Notes: generated from the sequence alone by a model not told the origin. A DNA stretch of 64,000 nucleotides from VAZQ01 sp963756715 (GCA_963756715.1 CAVWOV010000021.1:124001-188000), one strand, 5' to 3'; shown: positions 46,208-56,507, counted from the first letter of the stretch. Translations and numbers: made by a program.

Positions 46208-47122
46208 ATGCATTTCGAGATACCAGCTCCGCAGCGGACCTTTGAGATTCCGCTCGAAGACGGCGCGCGCATCCGCATGCGGCGGCACGGTAACCCGGAC
46301 GGCCTGCGCCTTCTGGTCACACACGGCAATGGCTTCGCGACGAACGCTTATTATCCGTACTGGCAGCACTTGCTGCCGCGCTTTGACGTGCTGATCTACG
46401 ATTTTCGCAACCACGGTGAGAACGTGCCGGTGGTGCCGTCGAACCACACTTACGAACAGCTCAGCCGCGATCTCGAGCGCATCGCGCAGGGCGTCAATGC
46501 GGAGCTCGGGCAGAAGCCGACGGCCAGCATCTTCCATTCGATGTCGGGCCGCACCGCGATGAAGCACGCGGTCGAGATCGGCTGGCGCTGGGACGCAATG
46601 ATCCTGTTCGATCCGCCGAACGTGCCGCCGACCGATCACCCGGTCTTTCCGGCCATGAAGGCCTTCGAAGAACGGCTGACCGAATGGGCCAAGGGCCGGC
46701 GGCGGAAGTTCGCCACGGTCGACGAATTGACGCAGGAGTATCTGCAATCGCGCGCCACCCAGCGGTGGGTGCCGGGCGTGCACGAGCTCATGGCGCGCTC
46801 GGTGCTGCGCAAGAGCCCGGGACGGCGACGGCTACCAGTTAGTCTGCGATCCGGAAAACGAGGCGACCATCTACAAGCAGGCGCTGGACCTGAACCTGTG
46901 GCCAAAAGCGAAGCGAGTTCGGCGGACCGGTCAAGCTGATCGGCGCCGACCCCAACCTCAAGGGCAATCCGCCGACCGGCATCGCCAACCAGGCGCTCGG
47001 CACCGAGGGCGGCGTACGATTACGACTTCGTCGCCGGGCACCGGCCACCTGCTGCAGATCGAAAAGCCGGACGAGTGCGTGCGCCTGACCTTGGAGTTTC
47101 TCGGCAAGTGCAAGCTTGCATA
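46208..47122 (+). pseudogene. Alpha/beta-hydrolase, four frameshifts in the C-terminal third
   Basis: About 303 residues if repaired. Starts MHFEIPAPQRTFEIPLEDGA. The nucleophile region is FHSMSGRTAMKHA (HxMxG variant), the oxyanion strand LLVTHGNGFATNAYY, and the catalytic His in VAGTGHLLQIEKPDEC near the end. Breaks at about 46819, 46909, 47013 and 47036, each removed by deleting a single base (three lie beside G runs or doubled bases), restoring DGDGYQLVCDPENEATIYKQ, FGGPVKLIGADPN and the C-terminus FLGKCKLA at 47122. The density of identical-type errors argues for sequencing artefact. Confidence 0.82.
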
Positions 47123-47179
47123 AGCGTCGCGGAAACCGCGACAAACTTCGATCAGGCATATCAACGATAGGAACGAGAG

Positions 47180-47455
47180 ATGGCCGGCGACCACAAGACA
47201 ACCAAAACCACCCCGGCGGCAAAAAAAGAGGCCGCTCCGAAGGACAAAAAGGCTGCTCCGAAGGACAAAGAGGCCGCCCCAAAGGACAAGGCCGCTTCAG
47301 GTGCGGATGCGGACACGTCCACGTCCAAGGCTGACGGCGGCGAGACCGCCGGGGCAGCGCCCGCCAACTACAGCAGGGGCGAAGGCCAAAAGCCGGTGAC
47401 TCAGGCTTACAAGGACAATTGGAACCTGATTTTCGGGAAGAAGAAAAAGCGATAA
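47180..47455 (+). CDS. Small Lys/Ala-rich protein with AAPKDK repeats
   Basis: 91 residues. Residues 12-40 hold repeats of AAPKDK(K/E), then a disordered Ala/Gly/Asp linker, and a distinct C-terminus RGEGQKPVTQAYKDNWNLIF ending GKKKKR. The C-terminal block looks like the conserved part; similar short tails are familiar from rhizobial hypothetical proteins, though this is from memory. The basic, low-complexity character suggests nucleic-acid or membrane-surface binding, unproven. Confidence 0.65.
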   Translation: MAGDHKTTKTTPAAKKEAAPKDKKAAPKDKEAAPKDKAASGADADTSTSKADGGETAGAAPANYSRGEGQKPVTQAYKDNWNLIFGKKKKR

Positions 47456-47484
47456 TCTCGTGCAGGCTCCACGGATGATCGTTG

Positions 47485-48220
47485 TCACGTCTCCCGGATA
47501 CCGCGGTTGAAGGTGAGCGACGCCCCCGCGACGCCGCCGGCCCCATAGGCGATGGCCGACACCATTCGGCTGGCGCCGCGCTGCCTCCGCAGCTTCAGGT
47601 CGAGCTTGCCGAACTCGGCGTCAACGATCGCCGCCTTGAGGATGACGAGCGCCCGGCCGGAACCGGCATTTGTTCTGTCGCGCCCGGCCTTCATCGCGGT
47701 CAACTTGTCGGCGATTGACGCAACCATCCCCAGCGCAAACGAGGCGTTCGCCAGATGCCGCTCCTGGTGGCGGAACCGCCGATATTCGGCTGTGGTCTTG
47801 TAGCGGCCGAGCTTCCGAGCGCACGGCGGCGTCGATCAACCCGGTCAGGTAGTGCGCGACTTCGATATCTGAGCGAAGGCCGAAGAAGACGTATCGGGCC
47901 TCGCCACCCGGCTGCTTCTCGCGCCAGACCCGGCAGTCGCAGAAGTTCGCAACCGCGCCGATGCAGTCATCGAGCGGAATGCGTTTCTTGCGGTGGGTCT
48001 CGTACTCGCGCCGTTCGCACGGCGCGGCGCGAATCTCGACGTCGGTCAGCGACAGGTCGTAGCGGTCGAGCAGCTCGGCGACCTTGGCGGCTGCGGACAG
48101 CGCCTCGTCTTCGGTGCAGCCGTTGTCGATGGTCTTGGCGCGCAACGCCTGGATGCGCGTCTTGAGCCTGTCGAGCGCCGCCAGATCGGATCGTTCGTAC
48201 ACGGGTTTGTCACTCCCCAA
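47485..48220 (-). pseudogene. DUF2786-domain protein, frameshifted
   Basis: About 245 residues if repaired. The N-terminal DUF2786 region is RIQALRAKTIDNGCTEDEAL SAAAKVAELLDRYDLSLTDV (about residues 20-65). The frame breaks at about 47815, where removing one base (CTCGGAAGCTCGG) joins it to LGRYKTTAEYRRFRHQERHL and onwards, ending at 47485. The function of the family is not established; it is often found in phage and accessory DNA but also in chromosomes. Confidence 0.72.
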
Positions 48221-48304
48221 GAGCCGGTGATCTGCGCTGCGGGCGAATCGGTGGCAGCTCCCAATGATCGCAAAATTCGCAATGGACCGTGACGAAAAGC
48301 GAGG

Positions 48305-49033
48305 TCAGCGCTTGCGTGCCGACAGGTCCTCCATGATCTCAAGCTGGATCTGCTGGATTTCCGCAAGCCGCTCCCACTGCCGGTTGATCAGATGATCGAG
48401 CTTCTCGTGGAGGTGTCGAATTTCCAATTCAGCCTTGAGATTGACCCGGTAGTCGTTCTCGGACCGCAGCCGGTCCTTCGCTTCCAGCCGCTTCTGGCTC
48501 ATCATGATGATCGGAGCCTGAATCGCCGCAAGACAGGACAGCACCAGGTTCAACAGAATGAATGGGTATGGATCGAACACCGCCCGCGTCGCGATCCAGG
48601 CATTGAATCCGATCCATATCAAGAGAACCATGAAGAAGCTGATGATGAATTTCCAGCTTCCGCCGAAGTCGGCGACGAAGTCGGACAGCCGCTCACCGAA
48701 GGTGCGCTCCCCTTCCCACGCCGCCTCGACATCGCGGGCGACCGTTTCTTCGCGCGCCAGGCTCTCGACAACCTGATGCTCCAGGTCCGAGAGTTCGCCG
48801 CGCTCGCGTTCAAGCAACTGCTCGACGTAACGGGTGCGCTGCGCGGTCAGATGCTTGCGGCAGATCACATCGTTGGCCGCCAGATTGGGATGGGCGGCGC
48901 TAAGCCCGGTGGCCAGCGACGGCCGGACCATGCTGAAGACGATCGGCTCGCGTGTCGGCTCACCGCAGATGGCGCAAAGCGGACGCACGGCGCGGCGCCG
49001 ACGTGGCTCCACATCAGGCGGTGGCTGGCTCAT
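48305..49033 (-). CDS. DUF1003-family inner-membrane protein
   Basis: 242 residues from ATG 49033 with AAGGAA at good spacing. The N-terminus has a Cys-pair motif (LCAICGEPT, then VICRKHL), a possible zinc site. Two membrane helices follow at about 130-150 (FIISFFMVLLIWIGFNAWI) and 163-185 (PFILLNLVLSCLAAIQAPII). A charged, coiled-coil-prone C-terminus carries DUF1003-type RHLHEKLDHLINRQWERL. Cellular role unknown. Confidence 0.85.
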   Translation of the reverse strand: MSQPPPDVEPRRRRAVRPLCAICGEPTREPIVFSMVRPSLATGLSAAHPNLAANDVICRKHLTAQRTRYVEQLLERERGELSDLEHQVVESLAREETVARDVEAAWEGERTFGERLSDFVADFGGSWKFIISFFMVLLIWIGFNAWIATRAVFDPYPFILLNLVLSCLAAIQAPIIMMSQKRLEAKDRLRSENDYRVNLKAELEIRHLHEKLDHLINRQWERLAEIQQIQLEIMEDLSARKR

Positions 49034-49130
49034 GGCCGTTCCTTTCGACTCGATACAGCCTGGAACTGTTAGATAGCGCCGAAATGACGTAAACGAGACC
49101 GATTTCCGCGACGCTCCGGAAGCGATCAAT

Positions 49131-49961
49131 TTGCGCCCCTCACCCCCTCCCCGTGAATGTGGGAGTGGACTATCTTCGCCGACGGCTCGACAAAACAAAC
49201 GGCGCGCTGGCCAACATTTGGCAACCTCGTCCACACCTGCTGATCCGGCCAACGCAAGGCCTGCGATCTTTCGCACGCCCGCCCAGGCGCGCTATCTGTC
49301 GCTGATCGGCACGCTGATCCTGGGTGGGGTCTCCGCCTCCCTGCTCGGGGTCGCGGTTTTATTTCTCTTCGAGCAGGCGTCGTGGACCGGCTGGATCGTT
49401 GCCGCTGTTGCTTCTTTTGTGGCCGGCCTTACCGGCTACGTCCTGCGAGACCTGCGCGGCAAATGGGGACTGCGCGTTGAGTTATTGCCGGACCGGATGG
49501 TACTTGATCTGCCGGCCGGACGTTCGCTCATTCACCGGCCGGTCGCGCAGCATCTCACGATTCCGTACACGGACGTTGACGCTGTCGAAACGCGGCTGGA
49601 GGCCTATCCGTCCCTCGGCATGGAGATGATGCAGCGGGCGTACGTGCTGAGCGGCAAACAGGGAGACCGGATCTTTCTGTTCGAGGACCGCGCCCTGGGG
49701 TCGCCCCTTGAAAATCCGACATATTCGAAAATCGCGGTCGCCATCACCGAACGCGCGCGTGTGCCCCTTCGTGATCTCGGGATGGTCGAGGGCCGCGGCG
49801 GCTTGCTTGCTGTGTGGGGGACGTCCGCGCCGGATTGGGCGGCGCCATCATTGCCGCTTGCGCAGCAACTTCGTATCTGGCGCCACGTGGCAACGACCGG
49901 CACGCTTGCGGTCTCTATCGTGATCATCGCGGTGGTCGTCAGGCTGATCGCCGGCCAATGA
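49131..49961 (+). CDS. Membrane protein of unknown function
   Basis: Up to 276 residues; the start is uncertain because the TTG at 49131 precedes about 45 residues of poor character. Two N-terminal membrane helices (LSLIGTLILGGVSASLLGVA; WTGWIVAAVASFVAGLTGYV) are followed by a soluble PH-like region of about 120 residues (VELLPDRMVLDLPAGRSL; IPYTDVDAVETRLEAYPS) and a C-terminal helix (TLAVSIVIIAVVVRLIAG). The layout resembles bacterial PH-domain membrane proteins, but this is a shape-level guess. Divergent from the DUF1003 gene. Confidence 0.65.
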   Translation: MRPSPPPRECGSGLSSPTARQNKRRAGQHLATSSTPADPANARPAIFRTPAQARYLSLIGTLILGGVSASLLGVAVLFLFEQASWTGWIVAAVASFVAGLTGYVLRDLRGKWGLRVELLPDRMVLDLPAGRSLIHRPVAQHLTIPYTDVDAVETRLEAYPSLGMEMMQRAYVLSGKQGDRIFLFEDRALGSPLENPTYSKIAVAITERARVPLRDLGMVEGRGGLLAVWGTSAPDWAAPSLPLAQQLRIWRHVATTGTLAVSIVIIAVVVRLIAGQ

Positions 49962-50046
49962 TCGCTTCTGCCAAACTCTCATTGCGGGCCCGTACCGAAC
50001 TTCCGCCGACGATCGAGGGGCGGAACGGCAACTCAGCACAGCGCTG

Positions 50047-50334
50047 TCATTGTCCACCAAATACCTTTGCGGCCGCCGCCTCGACGCTCACCGCCGGATT
50101 CGCAACGCAATAATCGCTGAGTGATTTGGTGTCGGAGGCGAGTTCGTCCGTATCGATGACAGGCGGATTGTCCTCATCATGATAGAAGCCATCAAGCCAA
50201 CTGATGATCGTGTTCATGTCCTCCTTGCTGCCTTGCACGAACTGCTGGCAGGTCTTTTTCGACAGATCGATGACAGCGGCACCGGCAACCGACGCGAACA
50301 TGCACATCACTGCCGCAGCGAGGATTACTCTCAT
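50047..50334 (-). CDS. HdeA/HdeB-like periplasmic protein
   Basis: 95 residues from ATG 50334 (MRVILAAAVMCMFASVAGAA). Signal peptide with cleavage near AGA-AVIDL. The mature protein has the HdeA/B pattern: KKTCQQFVQGSKED, ISWLDGFYHDED and LSDYCVANPAVSVEAAAAKV, with two Cys forming the usual disulphide. In enterobacteria HdeA/B are acid-activated periplasmic chaperones; rhizobial homologues are less studied. It stands alone, converging on the membrane protein at 49131-49961. Confidence 0.8.
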   Translation of the reverse strand: MRVILAAAVMCMFASVAGAAVIDLSKKTCQQFVQGSKEDMNTIISWLDGFYHDEDNPPVIDTDELASDTKSLSDYCVANPAVSVEAAAAKVFGGQ

Positions 50335-50477
50335 GGAGCGTCCTTTCGGTGAGCGGAATGAAAACGGCCATACCGGCATGCCTATAGTGACCGCCGGGAA
50401 GCCGTCAATATCGAACCCGCGCCTGTTGACGGTTCGGCTTAGCTCGAATTTAAAGTGAGCAACTTATCGCGAGCAAA

Positions 50478-52121
50478 TCACAATGTCGCTGGCGACAGCA
50501 CTTGGCGGCCGCGGATCAGATCGGCGGCCTTCTCGGCCATCATGATAATGGGCGCGTTGATGTTGCCACCCACCATGTCGGGCATCGCGGACGCATCGAC
50601 CACGCGCAGGCCCTGCATGCCGCGCACGCGCAGTTGCGGATCGAGGACCGCCTGCGTGTCGCCATCGCGGCCCATCCGGCACGTTCCCAACGGATGGTGC
50701 GCGGTCCAAGCGGTACGGCGGATGAAGGCGTCGATATCGGCCTTGGAGGTCACGCCCAGGTCCCGGCTGAATTTCGCGATCACGATATGGGTCGAGCGCT
50801 TTCTGCCCGACCAGATCGCGCATCATGGCGATGCCGCGCGCGCAACGTGTCCCAGTCCTTCGGCTCGCTCAGGAAGTTCTGATGGATCGCCGGCGCGGCC
50901 CGGGGATCGCTGGAACGCAGCTTGAGTTCGCCGCGGCTCTCCGGATGCAGAAGCACCGGCCGCACCATGAACGCATCGCGCGGCCTTGGCCGGATGCCCG
51001 GGAACCAGGGCTGCGACTCCGGCGGCACCAGGCGCGACAGCAATTGGATATCGGGCTGTACCAGCGACGGATCGGTCTTGAAGAAGCCCGTGAGCGGCCC
51101 CGGCATCTCGGTCGCAAAGCCGGTGCCGAGGAAATAGGCCTGTGCCATCGCCAGCGCAATCATGTCGTAGCGCAGCCAGCCGACCAACGGGCCGTCGCCG
51201 ATGCGCTGGCACTCGACACCGACGGAGATGTGATCCTGCAGGTTTTGCCCGACGCCGGGCAGCGGATGGACGCACGCAATGCCGTGGCCTGCCAGATGGT
51301 CCGGATCGCCGATCCCGGACAGCATGAGCAATTGCGGCGAATTGATCACGCCGCCGCACAGCAGCACCTCGCGCGCGGCGCGCGCGACGTGAACGCTGCC
51401 GCCCGTTTCGTATTCCACCCCGACCGCGCGCCCGCCTTCGATGACAATGCGCAACGCCAAGGCGTTGGCGCGCAGCGTGAGGTTCTTTCGCGGCAGCGCC
51501 GGCCGCAGATAGGCGACGGACGCGCTGCAGCGCTTGCCGTTGCGGATCGTCCATTGCAGCCGGCAGATGCCTTCGTTCTGCGCCCCGTTGTAATCCTCGG
51601 TCACGCCAAGGCCGGCGGTCTCGCCGGCCGCCATGAAGGCTTCGACCAGCGGATCGGCGTAGCGCGAACGGAACGTCGTCAACGGCCCGCCGCTGCCGCG
51701 ATAGCGGTCGGCGCCGCCGTCCCAGTCTTCCTGCTTGCGGAAGTACGGCAGCACGTCGGCATAGGACCAGCCGGTCAGTCCGGACGCGGCCCACCGGTCG
51801 TAATCGGCACGATGGCCGCGGACATACGCCATCGCATTGATGGAGGACGAACCGCCCAGGACCCGCCCGCGCGCGCATTCGATTTCCCGGCCGCCAAGTT
51901 GCTGGCTCCGGTTCGGTGAAATAGCCCCAGTCGAACAGCCGCCGAAACAGAATGCGGCCCCAGCCCAGCGGGACGCTGATCAAGGGACAACGATCGGAGC
52001 CGCCGGCCTCGATCACCAGGACGCGGACATCGGGGTCTTCGGTCAAGCGATTGGCCAGCGTGCATCCTGCCGACCCTGCGCCGATGATGACGTAATCGAA
52101 CTCACTGTCCGATTGTGACAT
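50478..52121 (-). pseudogene. GMC-family FAD oxidoreductase (choline/alcohol dehydrogenase type), three frameshifts
   Basis: About 545 residues if repaired. Starts MSQSDSEFDYVIIGAGSAGC at 52121 with the Rossmann GxGxxG. Breaks at about 51905, 50830 and 50805, each resolved by one base removal, giving VLGGSSSINAMAYVRGHRAD (GMC signature 1), LCGGVINSPQLLMLSGIGDP (GMC signature 2), and the catalytic His/Asn region AWTAHHPLGTCRMG and NINAPIIMMAEKAADLI. It oxidises an alcohol with FAD. It follows the TRAP operon by about 110 bp on the same strand and probably acts on the imported compound. Confidence 0.85.
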
Positions 52122-52233
52122 GGGCAACAGGACCGATGCGGGAGGCAACGACAGCAGCGCGGGTTACGCCGGAGCGCTTTCCGGTGGCGAACTCACTGCC
52201 ACATCGGAAAGCGCATCCGAACCGCGAACGAGA

Positions 52234-53262
52234 TCAGGACTTCGGCGCCTCGGTGGAGACCTTGGCGAGCGTCTTTTTCAGGGTATCGTACAAGTCCTTG
52301 GTGGCCGGATCGCTGCCGAGGAACTCATCGCCCAGCGGCGCCAGACGCTTCATGACTTCAGCCTGGTCGGTCGCCGAAAGCCGCATCACCTCGCCGCCAT
52401 TGTCCTGCCAAACCTTCTCGGACCGGTCGATGTAGCCCTTGGCATTGTGGCCGGCCCAGGTTTCGAGGTCCCGTCCGGTCTTCATGACTTCATCCTGCAA
52501 CGGCTTGGGCAGCTTGTTGAGCCATGCCTTGCTGATCCACAGCCCGGTGACGATGGTTCCCGATTCGATAACCGTCACGTACTTGCTGGTGGTGTAGAAC
52601 TTCGATGCAGTCATCACCGAAATCGCGCTGCGGCAGCCGTCGATGGTCCGCTGCTGCAATGCCGGCAACACCTCGGTGAAAGGCATCGGAACGCCGGTCA
52701 TGCCGAGCACGCTGGCGAGCTTGCTCTCCATCTTGGTCGCCAGAACGCGGATCTTGAGGCCCTTCATGTCGTCGATCTTGCGGATCGGCGTCAGCGACGC
52801 GATCGAGGTCGGGCCGTAGTTCCAAATTGAACCACCAACCACGCCGGCCTTGTCGGCCAGCATCAGGAATTTGTCACGGAATGCCGGATCGGTGAGGGCG
52901 TTCTGCGCGTGCCAGAAGCTCTTGTAGATGCCGGGCGCATCCGGCACCTCGAACCCCTTGTTGATGCCGGAAAAGAAGCCGGTCGGCGAGATGAACCCGC
53001 CTTGCACACCGAGCTTCAGATTTTCGATCTGGGTCGGAATCTTGCCGAGTTGACCCGCGGGAAACACCTCGACCTTGATCTTTCCGTTGGTTCGCTTCTC
53101 CAGCTCTTCGGCGTATTTCTTGCCAAAGGTGTGCTGCGCATCGTTGATCGTCACCATGCCGATCCGCATCGTGAAGTCGGCGGCGTATGTCGTCGCCGGC
53201 AGCGCGCAACTCAGAAGCGTAGCGGCGACGATCCCCGTCAGTTTTCTTTCAATACGCGTCAT
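52234..53262 (-). CDS. TRAP transporter periplasmic binding protein (DctP)
   Basis: 342 residues from ATG 53262 with GGAGA upstream. Signal peptide MTRIERKLTGIVAATLLSCA, cleavage near TYA-ADF. DctP pattern: FGKKYAEELEKRTNGKIKVE, VFPAGQLG, and the ligand-binding core LKIRVLATKMESKLASVLGM with the Arg that usually clamps a carboxylate, followed by GVPMPFTEVLPALQQRTIDG. Third gene of the DctQ-DctM-DctP operon. It likely binds an organic acid. Confidence 0.92.
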   Translation of the reverse strand: MTRIERKLTGIVAATLLSCALPATTYAADFTMRIGMVTINDAQHTFGKKYAEELEKRTNGKIKVEVFPAGQLGKIPTQIENLKLGVQGGFISPTGFFSGINKGFEVPDAPGIYKSFWHAQNALTDPAFRDKFLMLADKAGVVGGSIWNYGPTSIASLTPIRKIDDMKGLKIRVLATKMESKLASVLGMTGVPMPFTEVLPALQQRTIDGCRSAISVMTASKFYTTSKYVTVIESGTIVTGLWISKAWLNKLPKPLQDEVMKTGRDLETWAGHNAKGYIDRSEKVWQDNGGEVMRLSATDQAEVMKRLAPLGDEFLGSDPATKDLYDTLKKTLAKVSTEAPKS

Positions 53263-53315
53263 CTCATTTTCTCCATTCAAAATTCGGTTGATCGTCGCGA
53301 AGCCGCGAACGGAAC

Positions 53316-54590
53316 CTATCCGAGCGCACGGACCAGCACGAGGGTTAGCCAAGGCCAATAACTGATGATTGCCAATGCGACAAGATTAACGCCGATGAGC
53401 GGCACGAGCCCCCGATAGAGCACCCGGAGCGGCACCTTGAACATCGCCTGGGTGACAAAAATGTTGAGCCCAAAGGGCGGTGTGAACATGCCGATGCTGA
53501 GATTAACAGTCATGACAACGCCGAAATGGATCGGATCGATGCCCGCAGCGACAACCACCGGCTTCAGGATCGGCGCCAGCACGAGGATGGCGGATGCCGG
53601 ATCGAGAACGCAGCCGACGGCCAGCAACAGCAAGTTGAGGATCAGCATCACCATCCAGGGCGTCAGTTTCAGCGCTTCTATCCAGGCGACGACGGTTTGC
53701 GGCACTTCCGCAATGGTCAGCAGCCGGGCCATCAGGGTGGCCGCGCCGACGATGATCAACACCTGCGCCGTCAGGTAGACCGATTGTTTGGTCACCTTCC
53801 AAAGTCCGGGCAGCGAAAGGTCGCGGTAGATCAGGACCGTCACCACCATCGCGTACAGGCAGGCGACGCCGGCTGCCTCGGTCGGTGAAAAGACGCCGAG
53901 GTAGATGCCGCCCAGGATGATCAGCGGCGTTCCCAGCGCCCAACTGCTGCGCACGGTCGCGGTGCGGATGCGCGCCAGCGACCATATGCCGCCCTCCCGA
54001 ATGCCGAGGCGGCGTGCGGTAAAGTAGATGTACAGCCCCATCAGCAGCGCGGTGAGCAGGCCGGGCAGAATTCCGCCGATGAACAGAAAGCGCACCGATT
54101 CCTCAGCGGCGACGCCGTAGAGGATCATCGCGATCGACGGCGGGATAATGCTGGCAATGGCGCCGGACGCCGTCAGCAGGCCGCTCGCCACGGATTCGGG
54201 ATAACCCTTCTCGCGCAGCGACGGATACAGCATGCCGCCGATGGCGGCGACCGTGGCGGGGCTCGATCCGGAAATCGCACCGAATGCCGTGCAGGCGCCG
54301 ACAGTCGTGAGCCCGAGGCTGCCGCGCACGCCGCCGAGCAGCGACAGCACCCAGTCGACCAGCCGTCCGGAGATGCCGCCTTCGGTCATCACCGCCCCCG
54401 CCAGAATGAAGAACGGCACGGCGATCAGGTTGTAGTTGTCGATGCTGCCGAACAGAGTCGTTTCGATGAGCCCGATCGGCAGATCCATGACCCAGATCAA
54501 CGTCACGGCAGCCGAGGCCATCAGCACCGTGAAGATCGGCAGACCCATCATCAACAAGACGATGGGCAGAATGACGACGGCGAAGATCAT
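53316..54590 (-). CDS. TRAP transporter large membrane subunit (DctM)
   Basis: 424 residues, about 12 predicted helices. Signature loops include AVPFFILAGAVMTEGGISGR, AFGAISGSSPATVAAIGGML and IPPSIAMILYGVAAEESV. It carries out Na+-driven uptake together with DctQ. The start at 54590 overlaps the DctQ stop (ATGA). Confidence 0.93.
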   Translation of the reverse strand: MIFAVVILPIVLLMMGLPIFTVLMASAAVTLIWVMDLPIGLIETTLFGSIDNYNLIAVPFFILAGAVMTEGGISGRLVDWVLSLLGGVRGSLGLTTVGACTAFGAISGSSPATVAAIGGMLYPSLREKGYPESVASGLLTASGAIASIIPPSIAMILYGVAAEESVRFLFIGGILPGLLTALLMGLYIYFTARRLGIREGGIWSLARIRTATVRSSWALGTPLIILGGIYLGVFSPTEAAGVACLYAMVVTVLIYRDLSLPGLWKVTKQSVYLTAQVLIIVGAATLMARLLTIAEVPQTVVAWIEALKLTPWMVMLILNLLLLAVGCVLDPASAILVLAPILKPVVVAAGIDPIHFGVVMTVNLSIGMFTPPFGLNIFVTQAMFKVPLRVLYRGLVPLIGVNLVALAIISYWPWLTLVLVRALG

Positions 54591-55087
54591 AACCTGGGTG
54601 CCCCGGCTGCCTCTTCGGGGGGATCGTCAACCATGGACACGATCCGAATGCAGCGCGCCATGATCAGCAGGAACATCGCGGTGAACGATATCGGGATGAC
54701 CATGTGCAACATATTCACCGGCAGGCCGGCAACCTGGCTGTGGTGAGTGAACTGGGAGATCGACCCGAAGGATTGATAGACGATCAATGCACAGACGGCG
54801 AGAAACACCAGATTTCTCACCAGTTCGACCCCGCGTCGCCATCGCGGACTGAGCGACTGGGTGATCAGGTCCATGCTCAGATGACCGCCGTCTCGGGTGA
54901 CTTCCACCGCTCCGAGATAGACGATCCACACCAGCGTATAGCCGAGCACTTCCTCCGCCCAGATGATCGGCGATTGCAGAACGTAGCGGCCGAAGGCATT
55001 GGCGCAGATCAGCAGCACGCTGAGCAGCAATGCCGTGCCGAGCAGCAGGCGGAAGGACTTCAGAACAGCATCTGCGAGAAATTGCAC
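54587..55087 (-). CDS. TRAP transporter small membrane subunit (DctQ)
   Basis: 166 residues from GTG 55087, preceded by GGGGG at good spacing. Four predicted helices; the conserved DctQ segment is VLQSPIIWAEEVLGYTLVW followed by GAVEVTRDGGHLSMDLI. First gene of the operon running to 52234. The open frame continues upstream but into repeat DNA. Confidence 0.9.
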   Translation of the reverse strand: MQFLADAVLKSFRLLLGTALLLSVLLICANAFGRYVLQSPIIWAEEVLGYTLVWIVYLGAVEVTRDGGHLSMDLITQSLSPRWRRGVELVRNLVFLAVCALIVYQSFGSISQFTHHSQVAGLPVNMLHMVIPISFTAMFLLIMARCIRIVSMVDDPPEEAAGAPRL

Positions 55088-55514
55088 GAGCCCCCCTCGG
55101 CCCCGGCCTTGACGACGTGCCCGCCGCGGATCACTCTGCCGCGTCAGGGCTGCCGTGCCAAGTACGAATTGACCGCGGCGCGAGAGCCAGCCGTGATATC
55201 TAAGTTGCACGAGGTCGGGCCGGTTGGCGAGCACCGCCGGCGCTTGGACCTCGCCGCCGTGGCTCTTCGAAACATGAGCCCTTGAAAATTCAGCAGCGCA
55301 GCACGCTCGGTCGGCTCCCTCTCCCTTTGGGAGAGGGGTGGGGTGAGCGGATAGGCTCGGTAGATCGAACCTCCTCTCCCCAACCCTCTCCCCGCTGGGG
55401 AGAGGGAGCGCACCGATTTCGCCGCACCATAACGGACAGCCCGAGCAAGCGGGAGAGGGGCGCAACGCCAGTCCCGGAAATATGGTCACTACAATCGCGG
55501 AAGTGTTGTCGTTT
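55088..55514. other. Gene-free stretch upstream of the TRAP operon
   Basis: 427 bp separating the DctQ start from the binding-protein stop at 55515, both on the minus strand. It contains a palindromic repeat pair at 55315-55410 and should contain the TRAP operon promoter nearer 55100-55300. No RNA gene seen. Confidence 0.4.
55315..55410. repeat. Palindromic repeat pair, CCCTCTCC/GGAGAGGG type
   Basis: CTCTCCCTTTGGGAGAGG near the left and CTCTCCCCGCTGGGGAGAG near the right, with GGGGTGAGCGG between. Same architecture as at 41239, 43279 and 56590. Confidence 0.65.
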
Positions 55515-56507
55515 CTACTGTTCCATCATGCTGGGCGCAAACAGTTCCTCGAGCTTCATCAGCCGCGGCGTGAGGCCCTGCTCCAGCGAATACTGCGCGA
55601 TGGATTCCAGCACGGTGCGGTTGGCCGCGATGCCGTGGCTGATGATCGGCGTGGCAAGCGCCTTTTTGGCGTCCGCCGGCAGCAGACCAGTTTCGAGATG
55701 ATATTCCACATGCTCCTGGCGCTGCTGCTCGGCGAGTTCGTTCGCCTCCTTGAACGCCTTGAGGATGTTGGTGATGGCCCACGGATGTTTCTCCGCCAGT
55801 TCACGCTTGATCACCATGCCGTGGTTGATCGGATAGAGCCCGGTCTTGCGAAAATACCGCACTCCCTCGGCCCATGGGTCGGGGAACAACGGCTTGATGT
55901 CCGGATGGTTGTGCAGGTCGATAGTGCTGCGATCGACCAGGTTGGGATCGAGCAGGTAGAAGATCACCGCGTCGAGCTCGCCCGACACCATCATCGAGCC
56001 GATACTTTTCTCCAGCGGGATCTGGTTGACGGTCACGCCCGGCGGCGGCTTGAATCCGGTTGCGCCGCCGTGGCTGCGCGACGGCGGCCGCTCCATCCAG
56101 AACTCCATGTCTTTCGGCTCGACGCCGAACTCGTGCTGCAGGGCCGCCCGCGACCACAGCGCCGCGGTCTGCTGATATTCCGGCACGCCGACGCGCTTGC
56201 CTTTGAGATCGGCGGGCTTGTCGATGCCGGCGTCGCGGCGAACGAGCAGCGTGGTGTGGAAGAACTTGCGGGTGGTGAACACCGGGATGCCGACGAAACG
56301 GTCGTCGCCCTTGGACTTCGCCATCATCAGCGAGGAGATCGACATTTCGGAGACGTCGAACTCTGCGAAGCGCAACTGCCGCCAGAACAGTTCCGATGGG
56401 TGAAGGACGGTCGGCAGGAAGTCGATACTCTCGGGCTCCACCCTCCCTTCGATCACCGGATACGTGCGTGGATTGGGTGTGATGCCAAGGCTGAGCTGCA
56501 GGGTCAT
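55515..56507 (-). CDS. 4,5-dihydroxyphthalate decarboxylase-like / NMT1-type binding-fold protein
   Basis: 330 residues from ATG 56507 (MTLQLSLGITPNPRTYPVIE). Family look: FWRQLRFAEFDVSEMSISSL, IPVFTTRKFFHTTLLVRRDA and LKGKRVGVPEYQQTAALWSR. Members share the periplasmic-binding fold; some annotated ones are 4,5-dihydroxyphthalate decarboxylases, others may be binding proteins. No signal peptide is seen, favouring a cytoplasmic enzyme. On the same strand as, and about 240 bp downstream of, BadI-BadH-MaoC, hinting at decarboxylation of an intermediate in that pathway. Confidence 0.75.
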   Translation of the reverse strand: MTLQLSLGITPNPRTYPVIEGRVEPESIDFLPTVLHPSELFWRQLRFAEFDVSEMSISSLMMAKSKGDDRFVGIPVFTTRKFFHTTLLVRRDAGIDKPADLKGKRVGVPEYQQTAALWSRAALQHEFGVEPKDMEFWMERPPSRSHGGATGFKPPPGVTVNQIPLEKSIGSMMVSGELDAVIFYLLDPNLVDRSTIDLHNHPDIKPLFPDPWAEGVRYFRKTGLYPINHGMVIKRELAEKHPWAITNILKAFKEANELAEQQRQEHVEYHLETGLLPADAKKALATPIISHGIAANRTVLESIAQYSLEQGLTPRLMKLEELFAPSMMEQ

